Positions 29,521 to 37,951 of a stretch of 58,114 nucleotides of DNA are shown here, in pieces. Source of the stretch: Chloroflexi bacterium OLB14. Lineage in GTDB: Bacteria; Chloroflexota; Anaerolineae; Anaerolineales; Villigracilaceae. The stretch lies in the NCBI GenBank assembly GCA_001567105.1, contig LMZR01000019.1:1-58114 (forward strand), given 5' to 3'. The translations under genes were made by a program, and so were the position numbers. Each line of letters opens with the position of its first letter. The first letter of the stretch is position 1. The notes below the pieces were generated by a model. It had not been told where the DNA came from. It saw only the letters and a list, made by a program, of their open reading frames with translations, and ran no database searches.

Positions 29521-30677
29521 GATTGTCCATTTTGTGAGTATCTACCACATTGGGTGCAGTGGTAACCATCTGCTGTTAATAGCCATGCTCCGTTGCAGGT
29601 AGGGCATTTGCAATTTGAGGTAGAGATTGTTGTGCCTTTATTTTGTAGTGTCCAATCCCAATGATTAATCCATGTTTGGGCTTGGGTGTTCCATGTCCAT
29701 GGCATGTTGTAGGCGTGGTGTCTTATATAGGCGCTGTATTCTGGGCTTTGAGTAAGTTGAAGAATGAGTTGGGCTGTATGTTGATGAACTTCATCGGAGG
29801 TGTGGCTTCCCTCTACCAGAAAGCCATTGTAACCATTATGAATTATCTCGTTATAAGCACCAACAGGTGAAGCAATAGGAATAGAGCCATGTATCATGGC
29901 TTCGGTGACGACCATACCAAAAGGTTCAAGGCGAGCTTGTAGGTGTAAAGATATATTTGCTTGTTGTAAGGCTTGTAGGGTTTTTTGTTGCCCTTGTGTG
30001 CCATGGTAAATAACGCCGGGGACATTAATTGCTTTATCTGTGCCTCCCCACAATGCATCGCCGCCAAAGACGTGTAACGTAAAGCGTTGGTCTTCTTTTC
30101 TTAGATAATTTAATACCGCGATAGAGGCTTCTAAACCTTTTGAGGGGTGACTAGTGTAGATTAGCGAGTATGGGTCGCGAGTAGGCTTTCGATTCCACCA
30201 ATTGGGTTTATATTGAGCGGCACCGTTGTAAATAGTAAATAGTTTAGGGTTGGAGAGTCCCCATTCTTGTTGCACTGTTTCGCAAATGAAGTTGCTTGCT
30301 CCTACAATATAGTTTGGAGATAATTTTTCAACGCCTTTGATAGGTATGGTGCCTTGTAACCAAACTTCACGCAATTTGGCGTTGATATTTAAGTCAAATG
30401 CTGGCTCAAGGCTGAGGTCTCCTCCACTACTGATAAGGATTAAAATATCTACTTGTTTAATGGAGTTCTTTTTCTGAAGTGGTACATATACAACCCCTTG
30501 GTGAGTGGTTTCTTCAGTAACATTTGCAATAATAATGGGTTGTTGCCCTAATTGTGCAAGTGCTTGTGCAAGGCGGATGCGCGCCATTAACCCTCCGCCA
30601 GCGCCATTTGCTTCAATTGAGGTGGGTTTATAGAAAAAATGCTGGTCTGGGCAGTAAATTGCCACCTTGTATGTCAT
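29517..30677 (-). CDS. GT4 glycosyltransferase with C-terminal zinc ribbon
   Basis: 386 aa, intact. The GT4 body is about residues 1-345 (AGGGLMARIRLAQALAQLG, SLIYTSHPSKGLEASI, ARLEPFGMVVTEAMIHGSIP). The last ~40 residues form a zinc-ribbon-like module with two CxxC pairs (CKCPTCNGAW and YHCTQCGRYS), unusual for a glycosyltransferase. It is the first gene of the minus-strand locus; a TATAAT box lies 6 nt before its ATG and there is no ribosome site, suggesting a leaderless mRNA for the operon. Confidence 0.88.
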   Translation of the reverse strand: MTYKVAIYCPDQHFFYKPTSIEANGAGGGLMARIRLAQALAQLGQQPIIIANVTEETTHQGVVYVPLQKKNSIKQVDILILISSGGDLSLEPAFDLNINAKLREVWLQGTIPIKGVEKLSPNYIVGASNFICETVQQEWGLSNPKLFTIYNGAAQYKPNWWNRKPTRDPYSLIYTSHPSKGLEASIAVLNYLRKEDQRFTLHVFGGDALWGGTDKAINVPGVIYHGTQGQQKTLQALQQANISLHLQARLEPFGMVVTEAMIHGSIPIASPVGAYNEIIHNGYNGFLVEGSHTSDEVHQHTAQLILQLTQSPEYSAYIRHHAYNMPWTWNTQAQTWINHWDWTLQNKGTTISTSNCKCPTCNGAWLLTADGYHCTQCGRYSQNGQS

Positions 30678-30683
30678 ATAAGC

Positions 30684-30689
30684 ATTATA
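30684..30689 (-). promoter_or_regulatory. -10 box of a likely leaderless promoter for the polysaccharide operon
   Basis: A consensus TATAAT on the minus strand is followed by GCTTAT and then the ATG at 30677. With normal -10 to start spacing, transcription begins at the start codon. A -35 match is poor. This would drive the 30677 to 8026 operon. Confidence 0.6.
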
Positions 30690-30863
30690 ACACCTAGCTT
30701 TAGGTCTCTAATTTTGAGGGGGCGGCTAATATTATGAGTAACCCAAAAGGTTGAGCCACAGAGACCACTAAGAAAACCTTCTGAAAATTTCTGTGAACTT
30801 TGCAAATTATTAACCCCATGTCATTACCTATCAATTCTGACAAGTATAAAAAAAAATATATCA

Positions 30864-30869
30864 TATAAT
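30864..30869 (+). promoter_or_regulatory. -10 box upstream of the first GH26-SLH gene
   Basis: TATAAT lies 27 bp before the ATG at 30897, which has its own GGAG ribosome site 8 nt upstream. A possible -35 (CTGACA at 30837) is spaced too far at 21 nt, so only the -10 is called. It is divergent from the operon promoter at 30684. Confidence 0.5.
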
Positions 30870-30896
30870 TTGAAAATCAAGTTAGGAGTATTAGAA

Positions 30897-32588
30897 ATGA
30901 AGAAATTAATTATTATTTTATTGGTGATAATGGTTGTATTGGTTTCAACCACCTCAGTTCAGGCACAACCTGTTCCAGCACAACAAAATTCTGGGTCTCC
31001 AAGTCTGCCTATCCTTTTTGGCTCGTACACTAGTTCTAGTTTACAAGCATCAATAAGTGAAATTAGTAATATGGAAAACTGGCTTATCAATAATGGCGCC
31101 AGTGGGGTTACATTTGCAGGCGACTTTATAAGCATTACCTTGAATCCATTTTGGAATGTACCTCATGAATTAGATGCCGCTTGGAGTAATGGCTTTGTTC
31201 CTTTCGTTAACTTAATGTCAAGTTCTAGCTGGGAAGGCTCTTACTATGATGCAGATTGTGTAACTGCCGCTAGCATCGCCTCTGGCGCATGTGACGATAA
31301 GATTGCACTATGGGCAGGTTATTTCAAAGATTGGGCGGGGTCTAATAAATTTGCTTACATTGCACCTCTTCCAGAAATGAATGGGACTTGGATTCCATAT
31401 CATTCCGATGGAGAGACTTATATTAATGCCTATAAAAGATTTGTGACTGTCTTCCAAAACGAAGGCGTTCCAGATTCAGCTGTCGAGTGGGTTTTCGCTC
31501 CTAATGGGTACAATAACCCGCTTTATCCTTATCAAGCGTTTGAGAATTATTACCCTGGCGATACATTTGTAGATGTTGTATCTTTTAGTGCTTATAACTA
31601 TGGTGGTTGCCCCGTCCCTGCTTATAATTGGGATACTTTTGAAATTGGAATGGAACCTTATTTAGTTCGCATGAAAAACATGGCTCCTGCTAAACCAATT
31701 TTCATATCACAAACAGGCGTTTTAGATGTGCCTGTCAACCCGAATGACCCAACACAAAATAAAAGTAGTTGGATTCAAGATACCTTCGATAAACTTGCCG
31801 ACTATCCAGGCGTACGAGCGATTCTGTACTTTAATAAAATCAACTATGATGAAGGTTCTGTAGGAAATTGTACTCCGCCTGATTACCGTATTTACTATGG
31901 AGGCGGAAGTGGTGAAGCAGGCTTCTTAAATATTATGCAAGATAACCGCTTTGGTAAGTGGCAAACTAACTCTTCTAATTGGGACAATATTGCATTTGAT
32001 GACCCTACCTACATCTTTGCTGATGTTCAACCAACACACCCATTCAGCGGCGCACCCAACTCTTGGTATTATGATGCAGTCATTAGTTTGTATAATTCTG
32101 GCATCACAGGTGGATGCTCTACTTCACCTTTAGAATACTGCCCACAAGATTTAGTTACACGGGCACAAATGGCGGTATTCCTTGAAAAAGCAATTCACAG
32201 TCAAACCTTTGCCCCATCAGATGTTCCCCCTACCTTTGATGATACAGTTGGGCATTGGGCAGAAGATTGGATTGAAGCCCTAAAAACAGATGGCATTACC
32301 AGTGGCTGCGGCAATGGAAAATACTGTCCTAATAGCCCTGTAACACGCGCTCAAATGGCTGTATTCCTGCTGAAATCTAAATATGGAATTACATATACTC
32401 CTCCAGACCCAGCCCCTAATACTGGATTTGCCGATGTACCTATCTCTCACTGGGCATCAGCATGGATTAAACAATTAGCCGCTGAAGGTATTACCAGTGG
32501 CTGTGGCGGCGGAAATTTCTGCCCTGAGTCATCTGTAACTCGTGCTCAAATGGCTGTATTCCTAAAAGCTACATTCGGTTTCCCCTAA
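30897..32588 (+). CDS. Secreted GH26-like protein with SLH repeats, catalytic nucleophile replaced
   Basis: 563 aa. A signal peptide ends near VQA-QPV. Residues about 35-355 have the GH26 (beta-mannanase family) plan: acid/base E160 in PLPEMNGTW, then WVFAPNGYNNP, FENYYPGD.FVDVVSFSAYN. The expected nucleophile glutamate after strand 7 is Q272 (PIFISQTG, codon CAA), whereas the paralogue downstream has GAA there. The domain may therefore bind glycan without cutting it. Three SLH repeats follow (about 375-563) with GC..YCP pairs and TRAQMAVFL. Start chosen at the ATG 8 nt after GGAG. Confidence 0.85.
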   Translation: MKKLIIILLVIMVVLVSTTSVQAQPVPAQQNSGSPSLPILFGSYTSSSLQASISEISNMENWLINNGASGVTFAGDFISITLNPFWNVPHELDAAWSNGFVPFVNLMSSSSWEGSYYDADCVTAASIASGACDDKIALWAGYFKDWAGSNKFAYIAPLPEMNGTWIPYHSDGETYINAYKRFVTVFQNEGVPDSAVEWVFAPNGYNNPLYPYQAFENYYPGDTFVDVVSFSAYNYGGCPVPAYNWDTFEIGMEPYLVRMKNMAPAKPIFISQTGVLDVPVNPNDPTQNKSSWIQDTFDKLADYPGVRAILYFNKINYDEGSVGNCTPPDYRIYYGGGSGEAGFLNIMQDNRFGKWQTNSSNWDNIAFDDPTYIFADVQPTHPFSGAPNSWYYDAVISLYNSGITGGCSTSPLEYCPQDLVTRAQMAVFLEKAIHSQTFAPSDVPPTFDDTVGHWAEDWIEALKTDGITSGCGNGKYCPNSPVTRAQMAVFLLKSKYGITYTPPDPAPNTGFADVPISHWASAWIKQLAAEGITSGCGGGNFCPESSVTRAQMAVFLKATFGFP

Positions 32589-32623
32589 AAAATAATTCTG
32601 GTATTTAGTTTTATTGTAATAAA

Positions 32624-32667
32624 AATATAAAAGTCGACTGTATTTTTATCCAGTCGACTTTTATATT
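32624..32667 (+). terminator. Intrinsic terminator-like hairpin after the first GH26-SLH gene
   Basis: A perfect 17-bp stem (AATATAAAAGTCGACTG and its complement) with a 10-nt loop starts 35 bp after the stop codon. The trailing sequence TTTTATATT is T-rich but interrupted. Confidence 0.75.
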
Positions 32668-32736
32668 GGCTAATTTACACATTTCATCATGGCACCACTC
32701 CCCTAAAAGCATCTCCCTGCACGAATCTAATCATAC

Positions 32737-32745
32737 TGGTAAAAT
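32737..32745 (+). promoter_or_regulatory. Extended -10 box of the second GH26-SLH gene
   Basis: TGGTAAAAT (TGn plus TAAAAT) lies 25 bp before the ATG at 32771 and downstream of the hairpin at 32624-32667, so the two SLH paralogues appear to be separate transcription units. Confidence 0.45.
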
Positions 32746-32770
32746 AGAATAAAACATAGGAATGAAGAAA

Positions 32771-34444
32771 ATGATTAAAAAATTTCAATCAATTTTTATC
32801 TTGACCTTATTTACACTAAGTTTTTTCCCAAATCTAATTGCACGTGGAGCAGGTTCATTGCCAGTTTTAGTAGGCATTTACCCAACAGATGCTTTGCATT
32901 TATCTGTAGGTGAAATTAACACCCTTGACAACTTTTTAAGAGATGGAAGTGGGCCACACGTCATTTCTATAGCAGGTACTTTTCTCGACTTAGAATCGGA
33001 ATCATCTTATATCTCTAGTGAATTGGATGCTGCTTGGAATAACGGCTATGTACCTTTTATTAATTTAGGAGCTGGCTTTCATACCCCACGAACTGCTTTG
33101 GAAATTGCTAATGGTGATATTGATACAGCTATTCGCAATTGGGCAAATATATATAAAACATGGGAACAAAATGGTACAAAACGAGCATTTATTGCTCCAT
33201 TACAAGAAATGAATGGATATTGGGTCACATATAAAAATGACCCAGCCAACTTTAAGCGTGCCTTTATAAGAATTCGTCAGATATTTGCAGAAGAGGGCGT
33301 CTCACCAAATTCTGTCAGTTGGGTGTTTGCACCAAACGGTTGGAATGACCCTGCTATGCCTCAAAATGCATTTGAAAATTTTTACCCAGGTAACAGCGTA
33401 GTAGATGTAGTTGGGTTTAGTTCTTTCAATTTTGGTTCCTGCTGGAGTTACACCACATCAGAATCATATGAGCAAATTTACAAACCCTATTTAGATAGAA
33501 TGTCTGTAATGGCACCAGGTAAGCCAATCTTCATTGCAGAAATAGGTTCTGTCGCCCATGGGTTAGACCGCAGTGCTTGGCTAACTGATACTCTTCAAAA
33601 AATTGGAAACTACCCCGGTGTTCGAGCTATCCTATACTTTAACCGCTCCGAAGCTTCGTATAATATCAATCCTAACAGCCCTCCCTCTTGTAACCCTGTA
33701 GACTATAGTTTAGAAGCAGAAGGCGGTGAAGGGAAGATGGCTTTCAAAACAGCAGTCACTAACTATCCTTATGGATACTGGTCCCCAACCAGCACTGAAA
33801 TGATAAACACCGCTTTTGGGCGTCCGAACGCCACTTTTGAAGATGTTTGGCCCGCTTCAGCTTTCTCTGGAAAGAATACCACTGCCTACTACCAACCTTG
33901 GGTAGAAACTTTAGCCGATTCAGGCATTACTGGTGGTTGTAATCTCATAACCTACGATTTCAATACCGTAACTGATTACACTTTCCGTTATTACTGCCCA
34001 GAAGATTCAGTAACTCGTGCGCAAATGGCAGTTTTTCTAGAGCGTGGCATTCACGGAAGTTCATATTCTCCGCCAAATGTCTCTCCTACATTTCAAGATG
34101 TAAATGGGCATTGGGCAGAAGATTGGATTGAAGCACTTAAAGTTGATGGAATTACCGGAGGCTGTGGTGCGAACATCTACTGCCCCGACTCATCCACAAC
34201 TCGCGCTCAAATGGCAGTCTTTTTACTAAAATCTAAATATACTGCTTCTTATACTCCGCCAGACATTGGCTTTGATACAGGTTTTGCAGATGTAGCTATT
34301 ACTCACTGGGCAGCCGCTTGGGTTAAGCAACTAGCAGCCGAGGCAATTACTAGCGGATGCGGTAATGGTAATTATTGCCCAGAATATCCTGTAACACGTG
34401 GTCAGATGGCGATATTTTTATCAAAAACTTTTAGTTTGCCTTAA
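32771..34444 (+). CDS. Secreted GH26-like glycoside hydrolase with SLH repeats
   Basis: 557 aa from the ATG 9 nt after AGGA (an ATG at 32762 is too close to it). Signal peptide, then a GH26-like domain (about 28-345) with acid/base E146 in PLQEMNGYW and nucleophile E257 in PIFIAEIGS, both present here. WVFAPNGWNDP and FENFYPGN.VVDVVGFSSFNFG match the family. Three SLH repeats at about 360-557 carry cysteine pairs and TRAQMAVFL or TRGQMAIFL; the first has a ~14-residue insertion between its cysteines. It is a close paralogue of the preceding gene and likely a surface-bound mannan- or wall-glycan-acting enzyme. Confidence 0.87.
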   Translation: MIKKFQSIFILTLFTLSFFPNLIARGAGSLPVLVGIYPTDALHLSVGEINTLDNFLRDGSGPHVISIAGTFLDLESESSYISSELDAAWNNGYVPFINLGAGFHTPRTALEIANGDIDTAIRNWANIYKTWEQNGTKRAFIAPLQEMNGYWVTYKNDPANFKRAFIRIRQIFAEEGVSPNSVSWVFAPNGWNDPAMPQNAFENFYPGNSVVDVVGFSSFNFGSCWSYTTSESYEQIYKPYLDRMSVMAPGKPIFIAEIGSVAHGLDRSAWLTDTLQKIGNYPGVRAILYFNRSEASYNINPNSPPSCNPVDYSLEAEGGEGKMAFKTAVTNYPYGYWSPTSTEMINTAFGRPNATFEDVWPASAFSGKNTTAYYQPWVETLADSGITGGCNLITYDFNTVTDYTFRYYCPEDSVTRAQMAVFLERGIHGSSYSPPNVSPTFQDVNGHWAEDWIEALKVDGITGGCGANIYCPDSSTTRAQMAVFLLKSKYTASYTPPDIGFDTGFADVAITHWAAAWVKQLAAEAITSGCGNGNYCPEYPVTRGQMAIFLSKTFSLP

Positions 34445-34597
34445 AAATAAAACTGTAAATATTTTTGTACTTAATTTCAAAAGTAATTTACTTTTTTTAT
34501 ATAAAGGCAATTCATAATTTGAAATAAGATAAAGCACGTCTACTCATATTTCATAAATCTGTGCCTTTCCATTCCTCTATTTCGATAAGGTTACTTG

Positions 34598-35724
34598 ATG
34601 CAAATTTTGTTTTGTCGCTCCAATCCAATTGATCCAGACCCACGTGTGGAGAAAGAGGCAAGAGCATTAATATCTGCTGGGTATCAAGTACAAGCTATCG
34701 GCTGGGATAGAAGCGCTGATCTTCCTCTTGTTGAAGAAAAAGACGGAATCAAAATTCAGCGCCTTGCTATCAAAGCAAAATTTGGTAACGGATTGGGGAA
34801 CTTACCCGCTTTGCTTGCTTGGCAAATTGGGTTAATGATTTGGCTGCTAAAAAAAAATAAAACGTATGAAATCATCCATGCTTGTGATTTTGATACCATT
34901 CTGCCAGCACTGATTGCAAAATTTTTTATTTAAGAAAAAAGTAATTTATGATATTTTCGATTTTTTATGCCGCTCATCTCCGCCGCACACCTGAGTGGAT
35001 AAAAAACCTCATCAGAAAAGTAGATTATTGGGCAATCTCTAAAGCCAATGCTGTTATCTTAGTTGACGATGCTAGGTATGAACAAATTAAAGGTTCCGCG
35101 CCAAAAAAAATAATTACGATTTATAACGCTCCTGAAGATTTACCCAACATCAAATTATTGAATCAGAAAGATCCATCAGTTAGCAGAAAATTTCATGTTG
35201 CTTATATTGGTTTATTGCAAGTAGAGCGAGGTTTATTTGAAATACTTGAAGTTTTCAAAGTACACCCTCAATGGACTTTAGATATGGCAGGTTTTGGAGG
35301 GGATGAAAAAGAAATTTCTGCTAGATGTGCTTCCATGCCCAATGTTAACTTCTTGGGGCGTATTCCTTATGAAAGTGCATTACAACTAAGCATTTCTGCT
35401 GATGCATTATTTGCCACATACGATCCATCTATCCCCAATCATCGTTACTCTAGCCCTAACAAAGTCTTTGAAGCTATGATGCTCGGAAAACCCATCATTG
35501 TTTGTAAAGATACGAATATGGATATTATGATACAGGAAGCTGATTGTGGTATTGTTATTCCATATGGGAATGTGCTAGCGTTAGAAAAAGCGCTTCAAAC
35601 TTTAGCGGAAAACCCTACCGTTCGTAAAAAACTTGGAGATAATGGACGCATTATTTACGAAACAAAATATAGCTGGGAAATTATGAAGAAGCGTTTACTT
35701 AAACTTTATAGTAGTATTGCTTAG
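34598..35724 (+). CDS. GT4 glycosyltransferase (two frame breaks)
   Basis: About 374 aa reconstructed, ATG 7 nt after AAGG. Begins MQILFCRSNPIDPDPRVEKEARAL, a common GT4 opening, and continues with GLLQVERGLFE and SSPNKVFEAMMLGKPIIV. Two extra T residues, in the 6-T runs at 34922-34927 and 34961-34966, break the frame; removing one from each gives the continuous segment KFLFKKKVIYDIFDFYAAHL. It opens a plus-strand set of glycan genes running to 40514. Confidence 0.82.
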
Positions 35725-35729
35725 CAAAT

Positions 35730-36854
35730 ATGAAAGTTATACTTGTTTCCAACACAGATTGGTACCTCTTTCGTTTTCGGATATCGCTTGCTTCTTACCT
35801 CAGGTCTCACAATATAGAAGTAGTAATGGTCTGCCCGAATGGACAATATGTTCAGGCTATTGAAGAACAAGGTTTTCGCTGGGTCAAATGGGAAGTTGGC
35901 AGAAAAACAGTAAACCCATTAACTGAACTCAGCAGTCTACTCCATCTAATTCGGATTTTGAAACAAGAAAAACCAGATTTAATACACCTACACACAATCA
36001 AACCAGTTATCTATGGCACTTTAGCCGCCCAAATAGTAAACTTTAAGAAGATTGTAAGATCTGTAACAGGGCGTGGCTATATATTTATTGCAACCGATTG
36101 GCGTGCAAAAATTTTGCGCCCTTTGGTTAAAGGAATTTATCGCTTTATTCTCCGTAATAGCTATGGGGTAACAATATTTGAAAACAGCAATGATAAACAA
36201 TTCTTTGAAGAAAACAAACTTATTAACAAAGAAAAATCTTTTCTCATTGAAGGCGTGGGGGTAGATATAAATTATTTCTCAGCACAACCAGAGCTAGACC
36301 AATCCCCTATTATTTTGATGGCTAGTCGCCTACTTTGGGATAAAGGAGTAGATACTTTTGTAGAAGCGGCACATATTACAAAGCAAAATTATGAAAAAGT
36401 TCGCTTTGTTTTAGTCGGTCAACCTGATACAGGTAACCCCGCCAGTATTCCAGTATCAATAATCAACAATTGGGTAAATAATAAAATAATCGAATGGTGG
36501 GGCTGGAAAGCCGATATGAGAGAAGTTTTTGCTACTTGTCACATTGTCGCCTTACCTAGTCTAAGCGAAGGGATTCCAACAGTATTACTAGAAGCTGCTG
36601 CATGTGCCCGTCCTTTGGTTGCTACAGATGTACCAGGGTGCCGTGAGGTTGTTCAAAATGGCGTAAATGGTTTCCTCGTCCCAGTAAAAGATGCACAAGC
36701 GCTTAGCCTTGCATTTCAAAAACTAATCATAAATAAAGAACTCAGAAGTACAATGGGAAGAGCAAGTAGGCAAATAGTCGAAACACGATTTGCCAGTGAT
36801 AAAATCAACCAGCAAACTTTTGAATTGTATGTAAGATTACAAAATAGCACTTAA
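35730..36854 (+). CDS. GT4 glycosyltransferase
   Basis: 374 aa, intact, starting 5 bp after the previous stop with no clear ribosome site, so probably coupled. N-terminal MKVILVSNTDWYLFRFRISL and LIHLHTIKPVIYGTLAA are typical of WbpH/PglA-like GT4 enzymes of lipid-linked oligosaccharide pathways. The donor site has LMASRLLWDKGV and LPSLSEGIPTVLLEAAACARPLV. Followed by a WecA/MraY-like initiating transferase, so it likely adds the second sugar to the undecaprenyl-linked glycan. Confidence 0.93.
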   Translation: MKVILVSNTDWYLFRFRISLASYLRSHNIEVVMVCPNGQYVQAIEEQGFRWVKWEVGRKTVNPLTELSSLLHLIRILKQEKPDLIHLHTIKPVIYGTLAAQIVNFKKIVRSVTGRGYIFIATDWRAKILRPLVKGIYRFILRNSYGVTIFENSNDKQFFEENKLINKEKSFLIEGVGVDINYFSAQPELDQSPIILMASRLLWDKGVDTFVEAAHITKQNYEKVRFVLVGQPDTGNPASIPVSIINNWVNNKIIEWWGWKADMREVFATCHIVALPSLSEGIPTVLLEAAACARPLVATDVPGCREVVQNGVNGFLVPVKDAQALSLAFQKLIINKELRSTMGRASRQIVETRFASDKINQQTFELYVRLQNST

Positions 36855-36895
36855 CTTTTATCATCTTAACCCAATGCTACTTCTTAATATCTCTC

Positions 36896-37946
36896 ATGAG
36901 TATTTTTATCACCACTATTCTTATCAGCTTTGCACTTAGCATCTTAATCGGATACCCCGCTGTACATATAGCAAAATCATGGAATTTAATAGATATCCCC
37001 GGCTCTGCCTCTCACAAAGTTCACTCTCGTCCTACTCCCCTAGCAGGCGGCATCCTCATAGCTATCGTCCTACTCCTTATAGCAATTATTTTTAAAAAAT
37101 CTTTTAACCAAAATATTCTAGCAGTACTTAGCGCCTCCTTAATTATCTTATTCTTTGGCATTTTAGACGACCACAAAAACCTATCTGCAGGTCCTAAACT
37201 ATTAGGGCAAACACTAGCATCCCTAACCCTCATCTTACTTGGCGTTCAAGTCCATTTCATGGATATCTTTGCCGAAGCAGGCTATATCCCTTTACATTTT
37301 GCAAATCTACTAAATTTCTTCATCACATTCGTTTGGTTAATTGGCATTACAAATGCAGTCAACCTGATAGATAGCATGGACGGCATAGTAGCAGGCTTTG
37401 GCTTTATCACTTCAGTTTTTTTTCTTGGCGCAACCAATCTTTCAGGGCAATTTACACTCTCACTTTGGTCAGCCACATTAATAGGCTTATGTGCTGGGCT
37501 TTATTATTGGAACAGCATTGCCACAAAATTTTTTTCTCGGAGATTCTGGAAGTCAAACAATTGGATTTCTTTTAGCATCATTCAGCATCTTATATAATCC
37601 ACTCAACCGAGTTCCCGAATCATCATGGATAGTCCCCATTATGTTACTCGGAATTCCTATCTTCGATACATCATTAGTCATACTCTCTCGCCTCAAACGC
37701 AAACAACCTATCAGCACTGGCAGAAGAGATCATACTTACCACCGCTTTATTGCTATGGGGTTACGCCCACAATATGCAGTTGGAATTGTACACCTCGCAA
37801 CCTTAATCGTTAGTAGCCTTGCTTTTGCTAGTCTTTATTTACCACTCGCTCTAGCCTTAATATTATTTATAATATCAATAAGCATTGGAATAATTTTATT
37901 GCTATGGCTTGAACCTCAAAAAACTCTCGATGACCAAACAAATTAA
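36896..37946 (+). CDS. WecA/MraY-family undecaprenyl-phosphate glycosylphosphotransferase (one frame break)
   Basis: About 349 aa reconstructed polytopic membrane protein. Family motifs: HKVHSRPTPLAGGILIA, FFGILDDHKNL, TNAVNLIDSMDGIVAG (Asp-rich), FFLGDSGSQTIGFLLA and RRDHTYHRFIAMG. It transfers a sugar-1-phosphate, probably a HexNAc, to undecaprenyl phosphate to start a glycan on the cytoplasmic face. An extra T in the 7-T run at 37529-37535 splits it exactly before LGDSG. In this position it may start the polymer made by the large locus (inference). Confidence 0.88.
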
Positions 37947-37951
37947 TTAGC

